Positions 24,045 to 30,022 of a stretch of 30,022 bases of DNA are shown here, in pieces. Under the pieces are notes generated by a model, which was given only the letters and a program-made list of their open reading frames with translations, searched no databases and was not told the DNA's origin. The stretch lies in IMG/VR virus record IMGVR_UViG_3300010885_061023, positions 1 to 30,022 of that record. One strand, written 5' to 3'. The position numbers and the translations under genes were made by a program. Numbering within the stretch: position 1 is the stretch's first letter; every line of letters starts with the position of its first letter. This DNA comes from a virus.

Positions 24045-24829
24045 TTCAAAAATCAAACAATATCTTTCTCGATAAACGATTAAAAATGATCGTACAAACC
24101 GATCCAGAATTAAGACAAATAACACTTCCAGACGCTAGATACTATCAAAGATCTCCAGGAATTTTTTACCCTTCCGTAACAACTATCCTCGGTTATTTCC
24201 CAAAAGGTGCATTCTTCGAAACTTGGTTAAAAGACTCTGGCCACAACGCGGATTTCATAATGAGACGCGCAGGAGACGAAGGCACTCAAGTACATAACGC
24301 TGCAGAGAAAATACTAAAAGGAGAAGAAATTCGTTGGATCGAATCAGACGGTCATGTGAACTACAATACTCATGTTTGGAGAATGATTTTAAGTTTTTAT
24401 GATTTTTGGAACACATATAAACCTACTTTATTGTTGTCCGAAGAATTTATGTTCTCAGATACTCACAAATATTCTGGTACTTTAGATCTATTAGTTAATT
24501 TAAATGGTAAAAAATGGATTATAGACATAAAAACATCTACAGCTATTCATACAAGTCACTTTTTACAAATGTCGGCTTATGTGAAAGCTTATGAGGAGAG
24601 ATATTTGCAACAGGTAGATAATGTTGGTATACTGTGGTTAAAATCAAGTAAAAAAGGACCTGATAAAACAGGTAAAAGAATACAGGGTGCAGGTTGGGAA
24701 TTAAAAGAGGGCGATAAATCTATTGAAGATTACTTTCAAATGTTCTTACATACATACGAAACGTATAAAATGATGCATCCTGAACAAGAAATTGAGATGT
24801 TAACGCTACCAAATTCTATAAAGCTCTAA
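24041..24829 (+). CDS. PD-(D/E)XK exonuclease (Cas4/RecB-like)
   Basis: 262 aa. The RecB-type nuclease core is readable: H85 (GTQVHNAAEK), D149 (YSGTLDLLV), D162-x-K164 (WIIDIKTS) and the Q-x-x-x-Y motif (LQMSAY, Q176 and Y180). The N-terminal YPSVTTILGYF is also typical of this phage nuclease family. It probably processes DNA ends in recombination, replication or host DNA breakdown. Translation is coupled to the primase by the ATGA overlap. A later in-frame ATG (MIVQTDPEL) is possible but the overlap favours 24041. No four-cysteine iron-sulfur cluster typical of Cas4 is visible. Confidence 0.82.
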   Translation: MIQKSNNIFLDKRLKMIVQTDPELRQITLPDARYYQRSPGIFYPSVTTILGYFPKGAFFETWLKDSGHNADFIMRRAGDEGTQVHNAAEKILKGEEIRWIESDGHVNYNTHVWRMILSFYDFWNTYKPTLLLSEEFMFSDTHKYSGTLDLLVNLNGKKWIIDIKTSTAIHTSHFLQMSAYVKAYEERYLQQVDNVGILWLKSSKKGPDKTGKRIQGAGWELKEGDKSIEDYFQMFLHTYETYKMMHPEQEIEMLTLPNSIKL

Positions 24830-24835
24830 AATCAA

Positions 24836-24844
24836 ATATTTATA
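24836..24844 (+). promoter_or_regulatory. ATATTTATA box, 3 nt before the start at 24848
   Basis: ATATTTATA-AGC-ATG lies in the 18-nt gap after the nuclease gene, at the switch from replication genes to tagged accessory genes. Candidate late promoter. Confidence 0.45.
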
Positions 24845-24847
24845 AGC

Positions 24848-25648
24848 ATGATACGATTGTCGAGTATACTTTTAGAAGCTATGGGTCAACCGATAGCAAT
24901 ATTTTTAGCCGGATCAGCCGGAGCTGGAAAGTCTACATTCAGATCGGAATTTCTGGATTCTATAGCTGATTTTAAAATTCTTAATATAGATGATGAATAT
25001 GAGCCATTATTACAAAAAGCAGGTTTACCTTTAGATTTTAGAAAGTTTAAAGGACCTGAAGATTTATCAGCTGCAGGTAGTGCTATGGCGCAAGCTCAAA
25101 AACTTCACAGATCTAAGTATGAGAAGTCAAAAACAGACATGTCTCATATAATAATTGATGGTACTGGCGGTTCTTCTAACGAAATTATAAAAAAGAAAAA
25201 AGAGTTAGAAGCACTAGGATACAAAACCGCTATGGTACTTATATTTGTCCCTCCAGATATATCTCTAAATAGAAATATTAAAAGAGGAGAAGAAGGCGGT
25301 AGAACTCTTATGCCTGCAATTATTCTGAGAAGCTGGTCAGCTATGTTTAAAAACATCGACATATTTAAAAAAGAATTTGGAGAAGATTTTATGTTATATA
25401 AAGCATATAAATCAGGAGAAGAGATATTTCCTGATTTTGATCCATCTAATCCACAAGTAAAACAACAATTTTTTGATCCATTTAAAGTAAAAGGCAAAGA
25501 AAAAACCCCTGAGGAAAGAGAGAAAATGAATCAAAAAATAAAAGATCTAAATAGTGATATATCTACACAAATGCAGATGATAAAAGATTTAGATTTCGAT
25601 GATGCATCAGAGATAAGAGCAAAAATAAATAGATTAGCAAATGCGTGA
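24848..25648 (+). CDS. Tagged zeta-toxin-like P-loop kinase
   Basis: 266 aa. The N-terminus MIRLSSILLE followed by A has the L-x-E tag. A P-loop kinase follows at once: Walker A GSAGAGKST (22-30), an aspartate-rich stretch (NIDDEYEPLL, 46-55), the IIDGTGGS strand (102-109) and lid arginines in NRNIKRGEEGGRT (141-153). The layout matches zeta toxins and related small-molecule or protein kinases, which phosphorylate UDP-N-acetylglucosamine or other targets. The C-terminal 60 residues form a charged coiled coil (EKTPEEREKMNQKIKDLN). The tag suggests delivery in the virion; no epsilon-type antitoxin is seen nearby. It overlaps the next gene by 8 nt. Confidence 0.72.
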   Translation: MIRLSSILLEAMGQPIAIFLAGSAGAGKSTFRSEFLDSIADFKILNIDDEYEPLLQKAGLPLDFRKFKGPEDLSAAGSAMAQAQKLHRSKYEKSKTDMSHIIIDGTGGSSNEIIKKKKELEALGYKTAMVLIFVPPDISLNRNIKRGEEGGRTLMPAIILRSWSAMFKNIDIFKKEFGEDFMLYKAYKSGEEIFPDFDPSNPQVKQQFFDPFKVKGKEKTPEEREKMNQKIKDLNSDISTQMQMIKDLDFDDASEIRAKINRLANA

Positions 25649-26231
25649 TTATAGTCAAATAGGTGTAGAAATAATTCAAGAGCTTTTAAAAGAAGTAAAT
25701 GATACCACAGGTCCATGTTTTTTTCCTGGCAAATTTAAACCTCCTCACAAAGGTCACTTCGAAGCAGCAAAGTATCTTACTGAAAAGCCATATATAAATA
25801 AAGTATATATAGTTATTAGCAATGTTACAAAATTTGGAATAACGCCTAAAGACAGTTTAACAATTTGGCAAGATTATTTAGCAGCAGAACCAAATAATAA
25901 GATAGAAGTTAAGATTTCAACAGAAGGCACTCCTATAAAAGATATATTTAGATTCGCAGCTCAAAATGAAGACTTAAAAAGTATATATGTTGCATCGGCA
26001 AAAGAAGAAGCTGATGATTTAGGCTATTTCGATAAGCTTCAAGAGAAATTTCCCAACATTAAAAAAGAAGTTATTCCAGATCAATTCGGTAGAATATCAG
26101 CAACTCAAATGAGACAAGCTGTAAAAAATGGTAATTTTGACGAATTTTGCAAATTTGTACCAGCTTCATCGTATAACAAAGGCAAAGCAAAAGAGGTTTT
26201 TGGTTTATTAACAAAAATATTAGAGAAATAA
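25641..26231 (+). CDS. NMN adenylyltransferase-like nucleotidyltransferase, probably tagged
   Basis: 196 aa. The HxGH-type motif lies in GKFKPPHKGHFEAAKYL (H36, H39) and the ISxTxxR motif in ISATQMR (152-158); both are the ATP-binding and catalytic signatures of the NadM/NadR/CoaD nucleotidyltransferase superfamily. The substrate is probably NMN, nicotinate mononucleotide or a pantetheine-type phosphate; this cannot be fixed by eye. An N-terminal extension of about 22 residues (MRDYSQIGVEIIQELLKE) ends in L-K-E and fits the tag of neighbouring genes. It overlaps the kinase gene by 8 nt and abuts the next gene with no gap, so the three form one translation unit. An NAD-related enzyme beside an ADP-ribosyltransferase-like cargo gene is suggestive. 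Confidence 0.75.
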   Translation: MRDYSQIGVEIIQELLKEVNDTTGPCFFPGKFKPPHKGHFEAAKYLTEKPYINKVYIVISNVTKFGITPKDSLTIWQDYLAAEPNNKIEVKISTEGTPIKDIFRFAAQNEDLKSIYVASAKEEADDLGYFDKLQEKFPNIKKEVIPDQFGRISATQMRQAVKNGNFDEFCKFVPASSYNKGKAKEVFGLLTKILEK

Positions 26232-27125
26232 ATGCAAAACCAAGAGAGATTAGATATAATAAAAGACTTTGTAGACTACTGTCGAATTAATTTAGAAATA
26301 GAACAGCTTCCTGAAATAGAATTTACTGAAGACAAATCTTGGGCCACTAATTCAAGAAGTTTTGGACACTATATTCCTTCAAATAACTTTTTAAAAGTTT
26401 ACATAGGAAACAGAAATTTAGCAGATATACTTAGAACTCTTTCTCATGAACTTGTTCATCACAGACAAAACGAATTAGGAATGATAAAATCAAATTCTGG
26501 AGAAACTGGATCAGAGATAGAGAATCAAGCGAATTCAATATCGGGTATTTTAATGAGAAATTATGGCAAGACAAACGAATTGATATATGAATCTAAGTTA
26601 ACTTCTATGGCAGAGTCTATAATAAAATCTAGATTCACTATATATTGCGACATGGACGGAGTTTTAACTGATTTTGAAGCTCAATTCGATCACTATTATG
26701 GAATGAATCCAAGAGAATACGCTAAATTAAAGGGACCAGAGCTCATGAAAAAAGCTGTAGACGATGTTGGATTAGATTATTGGGCAAAAATGCCTCTATT
26801 TCCTGGTGCGCTTGAATTATGGGCATACATATCTCAATATCAACCAATAATTTTATCTAGTCCAAGCACATTTAAATACGCGAAAAAAGGAAAAGATATA
26901 TGGATTGCAAATAATTTAAAGCCGGCTCCAAGCGATATACTATACAAACAGACAGGCCACAAAGAAGAAGCTATCCAGGGACTTCCAGAGTCTGAAATAA
27001 AGCGCTCTATTCTTATAGACGATTACTACAGAAACCTAGCTCCTTGGAAAGAACTGGGAGCTATCGGAATCACTCACAAATCAGCACAACAAACAATTAA
27101 TATATTAAAAAAGTTTCGATTATGA
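26232..27125 (+). CDS. Fusion of HExxH metallopeptidase and HAD-type nucleotidase
   Basis: 297 aa with two domains. Residues 1-115 look like a small zinc peptidase of the kind fused or associated with phage DNA: H72-E-L-V-H76 (LSHELVHHRQNELG) provides two ligands and the EIENQAN helix (95-101) the likely third. Residues 135-297 are a HAD hydrolase: D140-x-D142-G (YCDMDGVLTDFE), S209/S210 (IILSSPS), a Lys near 219-221 and D263-D264 (ILIDDYYRN), close to the 5'-nucleotidase type C family. The joining segment is helical (SKLTSMAESIIKSRF). It starts with no gap after the nucleotidyltransferase gene. The two activities may meet in nucleotide salvage or host protein removal; which is unknown. Confidence 0.8.
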   Translation: MQNQERLDIIKDFVDYCRINLEIEQLPEIEFTEDKSWATNSRSFGHYIPSNNFLKVYIGNRNLADILRTLSHELVHHRQNELGMIKSNSGETGSEIENQANSISGILMRNYGKTNELIYESKLTSMAESIIKSRFTIYCDMDGVLTDFEAQFDHYYGMNPREYAKLKGPELMKKAVDDVGLDYWAKMPLFPGALELWAYISQYQPIILSSPSTFKYAKKGKDIWIANNLKPAPSDILYKQTGHKEEAIQGLPESEIKRSILIDDYYRNLAPWKELGAIGITHKSAQQTINILKKFRL

Positions 27126-27691
27126 ATGAATCAACACTAAAAAAAGAATTTTCTCAAAGTACTGTACAAAGAATGAGAAATATCATCAGTAATAATGCTG
27201 GTGATAGAACTGCAGTACAAACAGGTTGGGAAAAACATAAAAATAATTACGAAGAAGGAGATATCTGGGAAGAAAGTGGTAAAAGATGGACAATAAAAAA
27301 TGGAATTAAACAAACCATCACTAAATTAGACAATCTAAAAAAATTGGTTGTGCTCCCATTGACTTGTCCAAATTGTAAAACTCCATTTAAAGTTCACTAT
27401 GCTAATAAAAAAATGTATTCTATTCACGGAATGTGTTTGAATTGTGTAACTGAAATGGAAACAAAATTAAAAATAGAAGGCAAATACGAACAATACGAAA
27501 AAGGCTTTCTAAATCAAAATAAAAATGCAAGTCTGGAAGAGTTTGAAATGGGCTTAGAAGCTTGGATGAGAGAAAATGATTCTTTCGTTACAGAAGCCGG
27601 AGATGTAGAGAATTGGGGTAAAGTAGATAAAACAAAAATGTATGAAGAAATAAAATCAAATATAGAAAAATTAAAACATATCGATATTTAA
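27122..27691 (+). CDS. Zinc-binding conserved phage protein
   Basis: 189 aa. A zinc-ribbon-like site is formed by C82-x-x-C85 (TCPNCKTPF) and C105-x-x-C108 (MCLNCVTE). The N-terminal region has TVQRMRNIISNNAGDRT and EGDIWEESGKRWTIKNGIKQ, a signature I associate with conserved unannotated proteins in T4-like phages of several hosts. The C-terminus is acidic and helical. The start overlaps the previous stop by 4 nt. A nucleic-acid-binding or virion-associated role is possible. The opening MNESTLKKE is not a clean L-x-E tag. Confidence 0.6.
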   Translation: MNESTLKKEFSQSTVQRMRNIISNNAGDRTAVQTGWEKHKNNYEEGDIWEESGKRWTIKNGIKQTITKLDNLKKLVVLPLTCPNCKTPFKVHYANKKMYSIHGMCLNCVTEMETKLKIEGKYEQYEKGFLNQNKNASLEEFEMGLEAWMRENDSFVTEAGDVENWGKVDKTKMYEEIKSNIEKLKHIDI

Positions 27692-27692
27692 A

Positions 27693-27701
27693 ATATTTAT
27701 T
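27693..27701 (+). promoter_or_regulatory. ATATTTATT box variant, 12 nt before the start at 27714
   Basis: The box begins ATATTTATTAATAAAAAA, identical over 18 bases to the sequence before 1363. It lies in the 22-nt gap between two genes. Candidate late promoter. Confidence 0.4.
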
Positions 27702-27713
27702 AATAAAAAAGGC

Positions 27714-28568
27714 ATGCCGTATTCAATAGATCATAAAAGCAAGTGTGTTTATAAAAAGAAATCTGATGGATCTCGTGGAGAGAAGGTCGGATGCACTAAA
27801 GGCAGTCTAAAAGATTATGTTGCAGCGCTACAAATACATGCTGAAAATAAAAAACCAATGAAAAAATCTCTTAAAGAACAAGATGAATTAAAAGATCCAA
27901 TAGATGGATCGCTAAATCAAGTGTATGCAGTTCAAAAACCCTACGTTGGTTGTGAATTAACTTCTCTTGTAAAACCAATTGACCCGCTTTTAGGAATAGG
28001 AGCAGGACATAAAGTTGTCCCAGATCAAATTCACGCCGTATTTGTAGATGAACCTACTGCTCAAAAAATAGCAACAGAATTATATGAAACCCACATGGAG
28101 GGTCAACAAGCACTTGAAGAGAAAAAAGAAGTTACAACTAAAAAAATAAAATCAACTATCGATGCTATAGAGAAGAAAAGAAAAGAGCACATGGATATGG
28201 CAAAGGAAGATCCTAAAAACGCTAGTAAACACAGAGAACAAATAGCAATTATTACTGATAAATTAGATGATCTAATGAATAAATTGGAGAAGATTGAAAA
28301 ATCCAAGAAGCCAATTGAAGAAAAATTAGATGAGAGTTTCTTTAGAAAATTAAAAGAGAATATAAAAATACAAAAATCTATTAAAGAAATAGGAAATACA
28401 TCTAATGTTCATCCTTGGGTATTAACAACTATGGAAGAATTAAGAGACGATTTAGATTTTTATTTAGGAAAAAATAATCAATACGCAGGATCAAACATAG
28501 ATTTCAAATTGCTTAAAAGCAAAATGAATCAATTAATTAAAATGATTAATACATACAATAAACAATAA
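27714..28568 (+). CDS. Conserved phage protein with Cys-rich N-terminus and long coiled coil
   Basis: 284 aa. The N-terminal 40 residues (SIDHKSKCVYKKKSDGSRGE, KVGCTKGSLKDYVAALQIHA) form a small basic motif found at the start of many unannotated phage and giant-virus proteins. Residues about 45-56 (ENKKPMKKSLKE) are followed by an acidic segment; residues about 125-205 are a long charged coiled coil (KKKIKSTIDAIEKKRKEHM). A short helical C-terminal domain closes the protein (NVHPWVLTTMEELRDDLDFY). It could be a scaffold or virion core protein binding DNA through its basic end. Function is unknown. It lies 8 nt before the next gene. Confidence 0.55.
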   Translation: MPYSIDHKSKCVYKKKSDGSRGEKVGCTKGSLKDYVAALQIHAENKKPMKKSLKEQDELKDPIDGSLNQVYAVQKPYVGCELTSLVKPIDPLLGIGAGHKVVPDQIHAVFVDEPTAQKIATELYETHMEGQQALEEKKEVTTKKIKSTIDAIEKKRKEHMDMAKEDPKNASKHREQIAIITDKLDDLMNKLEKIEKSKKPIEEKLDESFFRKLKENIKIQKSIKEIGNTSNVHPWVLTTMEELRDDLDFYLGKNNQYAGSNIDFKLLKSKMNQLIKMINTYNKQ

Positions 28569-28576
28569 TATAAAAA

Positions 28577-28948
28577 ATGGAACAATTTGTAAAATTCGTA
28601 TCAACTTTATTTTCTAGTCGTACTCAAGCTCACATATTTCATTTACAAACTAAAGGACCAGGATCTCTTGCAAAACATGAAGCTTTGAATAGCTACTATG
28701 ATGAAATCGTTGGATTGGTTGACGGTCTTATTGAAAGCGTACAAGGAAGATATGGAATAGTAAGAGGATATAGTAGTCCTTCTCAGTTTAAAGAGGACGA
28801 TCAGCCTTTAACTTATTTTCAAGCACTTTGTCAATACGTAGAGACTGCTAGAAAAACTATTCCTCAAGACAGTTATATACAAAATCAAATAGACGAGATA
28901 GTTGATTTGATAGAACACACTAAATATAAACTTGAAAATTTAGCGTAA
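28577..28948 (+). CDS. Small helical protein, Dps/DUF5856-like
   Basis: 123 aa, all-helical. The opening FVKFVSTLFSSRTQAHIFHL followed by QTKGPGSLAKHEALNSYYDE and SVQGRYG matches, from memory, the DUF5856 family of phage proteins with a ferritin/Dps-like four-helix look (SRTQAHIFHLQT, H..LN.YY). Members are widespread in T4-like phages and their function is not established; DNA binding or iron storage has been suggested only by fold. It lies between the coiled-coil protein and a basic protein that starts at its stop codon. Confidence 0.65.
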   Translation: MEQFVKFVSTLFSSRTQAHIFHLQTKGPGSLAKHEALNSYYDEIVGLVDGLIESVQGRYGIVRGYSSPSQFKEDDQPLTYFQALCQYVETARKTIPQDSYIQNQIDEIVDLIEHTKYKLENLA

Positions 28949-29278
28949 TTGAAACACGTACACGAATTGAATGAAGGCGAATTCTGTCCAATGTGTTTAA
29001 AAGCATATATCTTAGAACATATTAATAAACTAGAAGAGGCAGAATATCAAGGAAGAGATGTTCCATTAGGCAAACCAATGGCAGGAGATGTAAAGAAGTT
29101 TAAAGTGTATGTTAAAAATAACAAAGGCAATGTAGTTAAAGTTAATTTTGGTCAAAAAGGAGTTAGAATAAAAAAGAACAATCCTAAGAGACGCAAAAGT
29201 TATAGAGCGAGACACGGATGCGATAAGAATCCTGGCCCTCGTTGGAAAGCAAACTATTGGTCTTGTAGAAAATGGTAA
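28949..29278 (+). CDS. Basic conserved phage protein with TTG start
   Basis: 109 aa. The only start that preserves the N-terminus is TTG at 28949, directly after the preceding TAA with no gap. The C-terminal 70 residues are strongly basic and conserved-looking: VPLGKPMAGDVKKFKVYVKN, then KKNNPKRRKSYRARHGCDKN and PGPRWKANYWSCRKW. Cysteines at C14 and C17 (EFCPMC) and two near the C-terminus could bind zinc. The opening MKHVHELNE followed by G contains an L-x-E, a weaker tag match. I recall the RWKANYWSCRKW ending from T4-like and other large phages; its function is unknown, with nucleic-acid binding likely from charge. Confidence 0.65.
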   Translation: MKHVHELNEGEFCPMCLKAYILEHINKLEEAEYQGRDVPLGKPMAGDVKKFKVYVKNNKGNVVKVNFGQKGVRIKKNNPKRRKSYRARHGCDKNPGPRWKANYWSCRKW

Positions 29279-29280
29279 AT

Positions 29281-29577
29281 ATGAAAAAAATGCACAGTCT
29301 TATACAACTTTTAGAATTAGGAGATTATTCAGCGGCAAGAACAACCCAAACCGATGTTAATCCAGAAACTGGAAAAATATCTTGGGACGTATCTTATAAA
29401 CCAGACTTTACTCTAATACTTAAAAAATTAGATGAGGTAATAAAAAATATACAAGCCGCAGAAAAAGATGAACATATCTCAGATCCGGTATTAAATCAGA
29501 GTTTGAAATCTTTGAAAACAACAAAACGAACAATAGAAAACAGAATATTAGAAAAATACCCTGAATTTTTAAAATAG
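29281..29577 (+). CDS. Tagged small helical protein
   Basis: 98 aa from ATG 29281. Another in-frame ATG at 29272 lies inside the end of the previous gene; 29281 gives an N-terminus like its tagged neighbours, MKKMHSLIQLLE, ending in L-x-E. The body is a short TTQTDVNPETGKISWDVSYK segment and helices with a heptad pattern (LILKKLDEVIKNIQAAEKD). It has no catalytic motif. The stop TAG shares its last base with the GTG start of the next gene. It may be a small internal head protein. Confidence 0.6.
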   Translation: MKKMHSLIQLLELGDYSAARTTQTDVNPETGKISWDVSYKPDFTLILKKLDEVIKNIQAAEKDEHISDPVLNQSLKSLKTTKRTIENRILEKYPEFLK

Positions 29578-29933
29578 TGATTAAATTATTACAAATATTA
29601 AATGAAATTCTACAAGAGGAAAAAGCAGATCGCTGTCTTCGTATAGCTAGAAGAAAGTATGATAAGCCTGGAGCTTACAGATCTGGAGCAATAGTTAGGT
29701 GTAGAAAAGGAGATATTTGGAAAGATTTAAAGGAAGAAGAAAAAGAATCTATTCATAAATGGTTCTCCAGACAAGGAGCGCCAGGGTCCAGTTCAGGATG
29801 GGTCGATTGTAACACTTGCCGTGAAGTAGAAGGAAAAAAACAGTGCAAAGCGTGCGGTAGGGAGAAAGGAGAAAAAAGATCTGAAAAACCTAGATGCAGA
29901 CCAACTCCTGCAGCATGTAAAAGAAAAAAATAA
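29577..29933 (+). CDS. Tagged Cys-rich basic protein (DUF5872-like) with GTG start
   Basis: 118 aa starting with GTG at 29577, whose G is the last base of the preceding TAG. The N-terminus MIKLLQILNE has the L-x-E tag. The body matches, from memory, the DUF5872 type found in phages and giant viruses: RCLRIARRKYDKPGAYRSGA, IVRCRKGDIWKDL, HKWFSRQGAPGSSSGWVDCN, then cysteine pairs C-x-x-C (NTCREVEGKKQCKACGR) and KPRCRPTPAACK. It likely binds zinc and nucleic acid. Adding the tag to this core suggests a packaged protein. The last gene before the partial one at the window edge, 6 nt away. Confidence 0.65.
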   Translation: MIKLLQILNEILQEEKADRCLRIARRKYDKPGAYRSGAIVRCRKGDIWKDLKEEEKESIHKWFSRQGAPGSSSGWVDCNTCREVEGKKQCKACGREKGEKRSEKPRCRPTPAACKRKK

Positions 29934-29939
29934 AAAATA

Positions 29940-30022
29940 ATGATAAAGCTAAAAAAAATCTTAACAGAAGTATCATACGAAAAATCAGGATTAAAAAATC
30001 CTAAATTAGCTGATAGAGATAA
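29940..30022 (+). CDS. Tagged protein, 5' end only (cut by window end)
   Basis: ATG at 29940 opens a frame that runs to the window end (27 complete codons). The start MIKLKKILTE followed by V has the L-x-E tag, and the next residues (SYEKSGLKNPKLADRD) are basic and soluble. Too little is visible for a family. It shows that the tagged cluster continues to the right. Confidence 0.6.
   Translation, partial: MIKLKKILTEVSYEKSGLKNPKLADRD

Noticed and set aside
1-30022. CRISPR array, insertion sequence or integrase
   Set aside because: No regularly spaced direct repeats, no terminal inverted repeats with a transposase and no recombinase motifs were found.
1-30022. Alternative genetic code (stop reassignment)
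   Set aside because: TAA, TAG and TGA all end well-supported genes (for example 29577 TAG, 24044 TGA), and no long frame requires readthrough.

Overview
This window reads as part of the genome of a large, T4-like contractile-tailed phage. It is AT-rich and nearly fully coding. All three stop codons are used, so the code looks standard. Family assignments come from reading motifs in the translations; no database search was run. Starts almost never have a Shine-Dalgarno sequence and have A/T-rich leaders instead. Together with a tail protein whose leucine-rich repeats look like Bacteroidota repeats, this suggests a Bacteroidota-type host, though that is only an inference.

Layout. (1) Bases 1-2301, + strand: the 3' end of a homing-endonuclease-like gene, then three genes (an ADP-ribosyltransferase-like protein, a membrane protein, a ParB-like protein) that share an N-terminal tag. 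A clear rho-independent terminator follows at 2331-2360. (2) Bases 2493-22742, - strand: a 20-kb block of near-contiguous genes. In transcription order it holds a small acidic protein, a glutaredoxin-like protein, an HD hydrolase, a small membrane protein, a gp55-like late sigma factor, and then the baseplate and tail-tip genes: an OB-fold hub, a beta-helix spike, a 759-aa protein, gp25, gp6, a stalk-like protein, a 1716-aa giant protein, an LRR protein and three more virion proteins. It ends with a T7-type endonuclease I. (3) Bases 22743-23108: a divergent non-coding gap with a 200-nt island of 39% GC between flanks of about 14-23% GC, a candidate structured RNA. (4) Bases 23109-30022, + strand: a primase and a PD-(D/E)XK nuclease, then a run of accessory genes. 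These are a tagged zeta-toxin-like kinase, a tagged NMN-adenylyltransferase-like protein, a HExxH-peptidase/HAD fusion, a zinc-binding protein, and small conserved phage proteins, several with the same tag.

Two patterns tie the window together. First, about eight otherwise unrelated + strand genes begin with a short hydrophobic/basic peptide ending in L-x-E or I-x-E (for example MKLMSLLSE, MIRLSSILLE, MIKLKKILTE). This resembles the T4 propeptides that send Alt and the internal proteins into the prohead and are cut by the gp21 protease. The window may therefore encode a set of enzymes packaged in the capsid and injected with the DNA. Second, a box ATATTTATA lies at a nearly fixed 3-4 nt before several start codons, and at 9-22 nt in variants. 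It occurs mainly at the first genes of transcription units holding tagged or virion genes. It is a candidate late promoter giving nearly leaderless mRNAs, possibly read by the gp55-like sigma factor encoded here.
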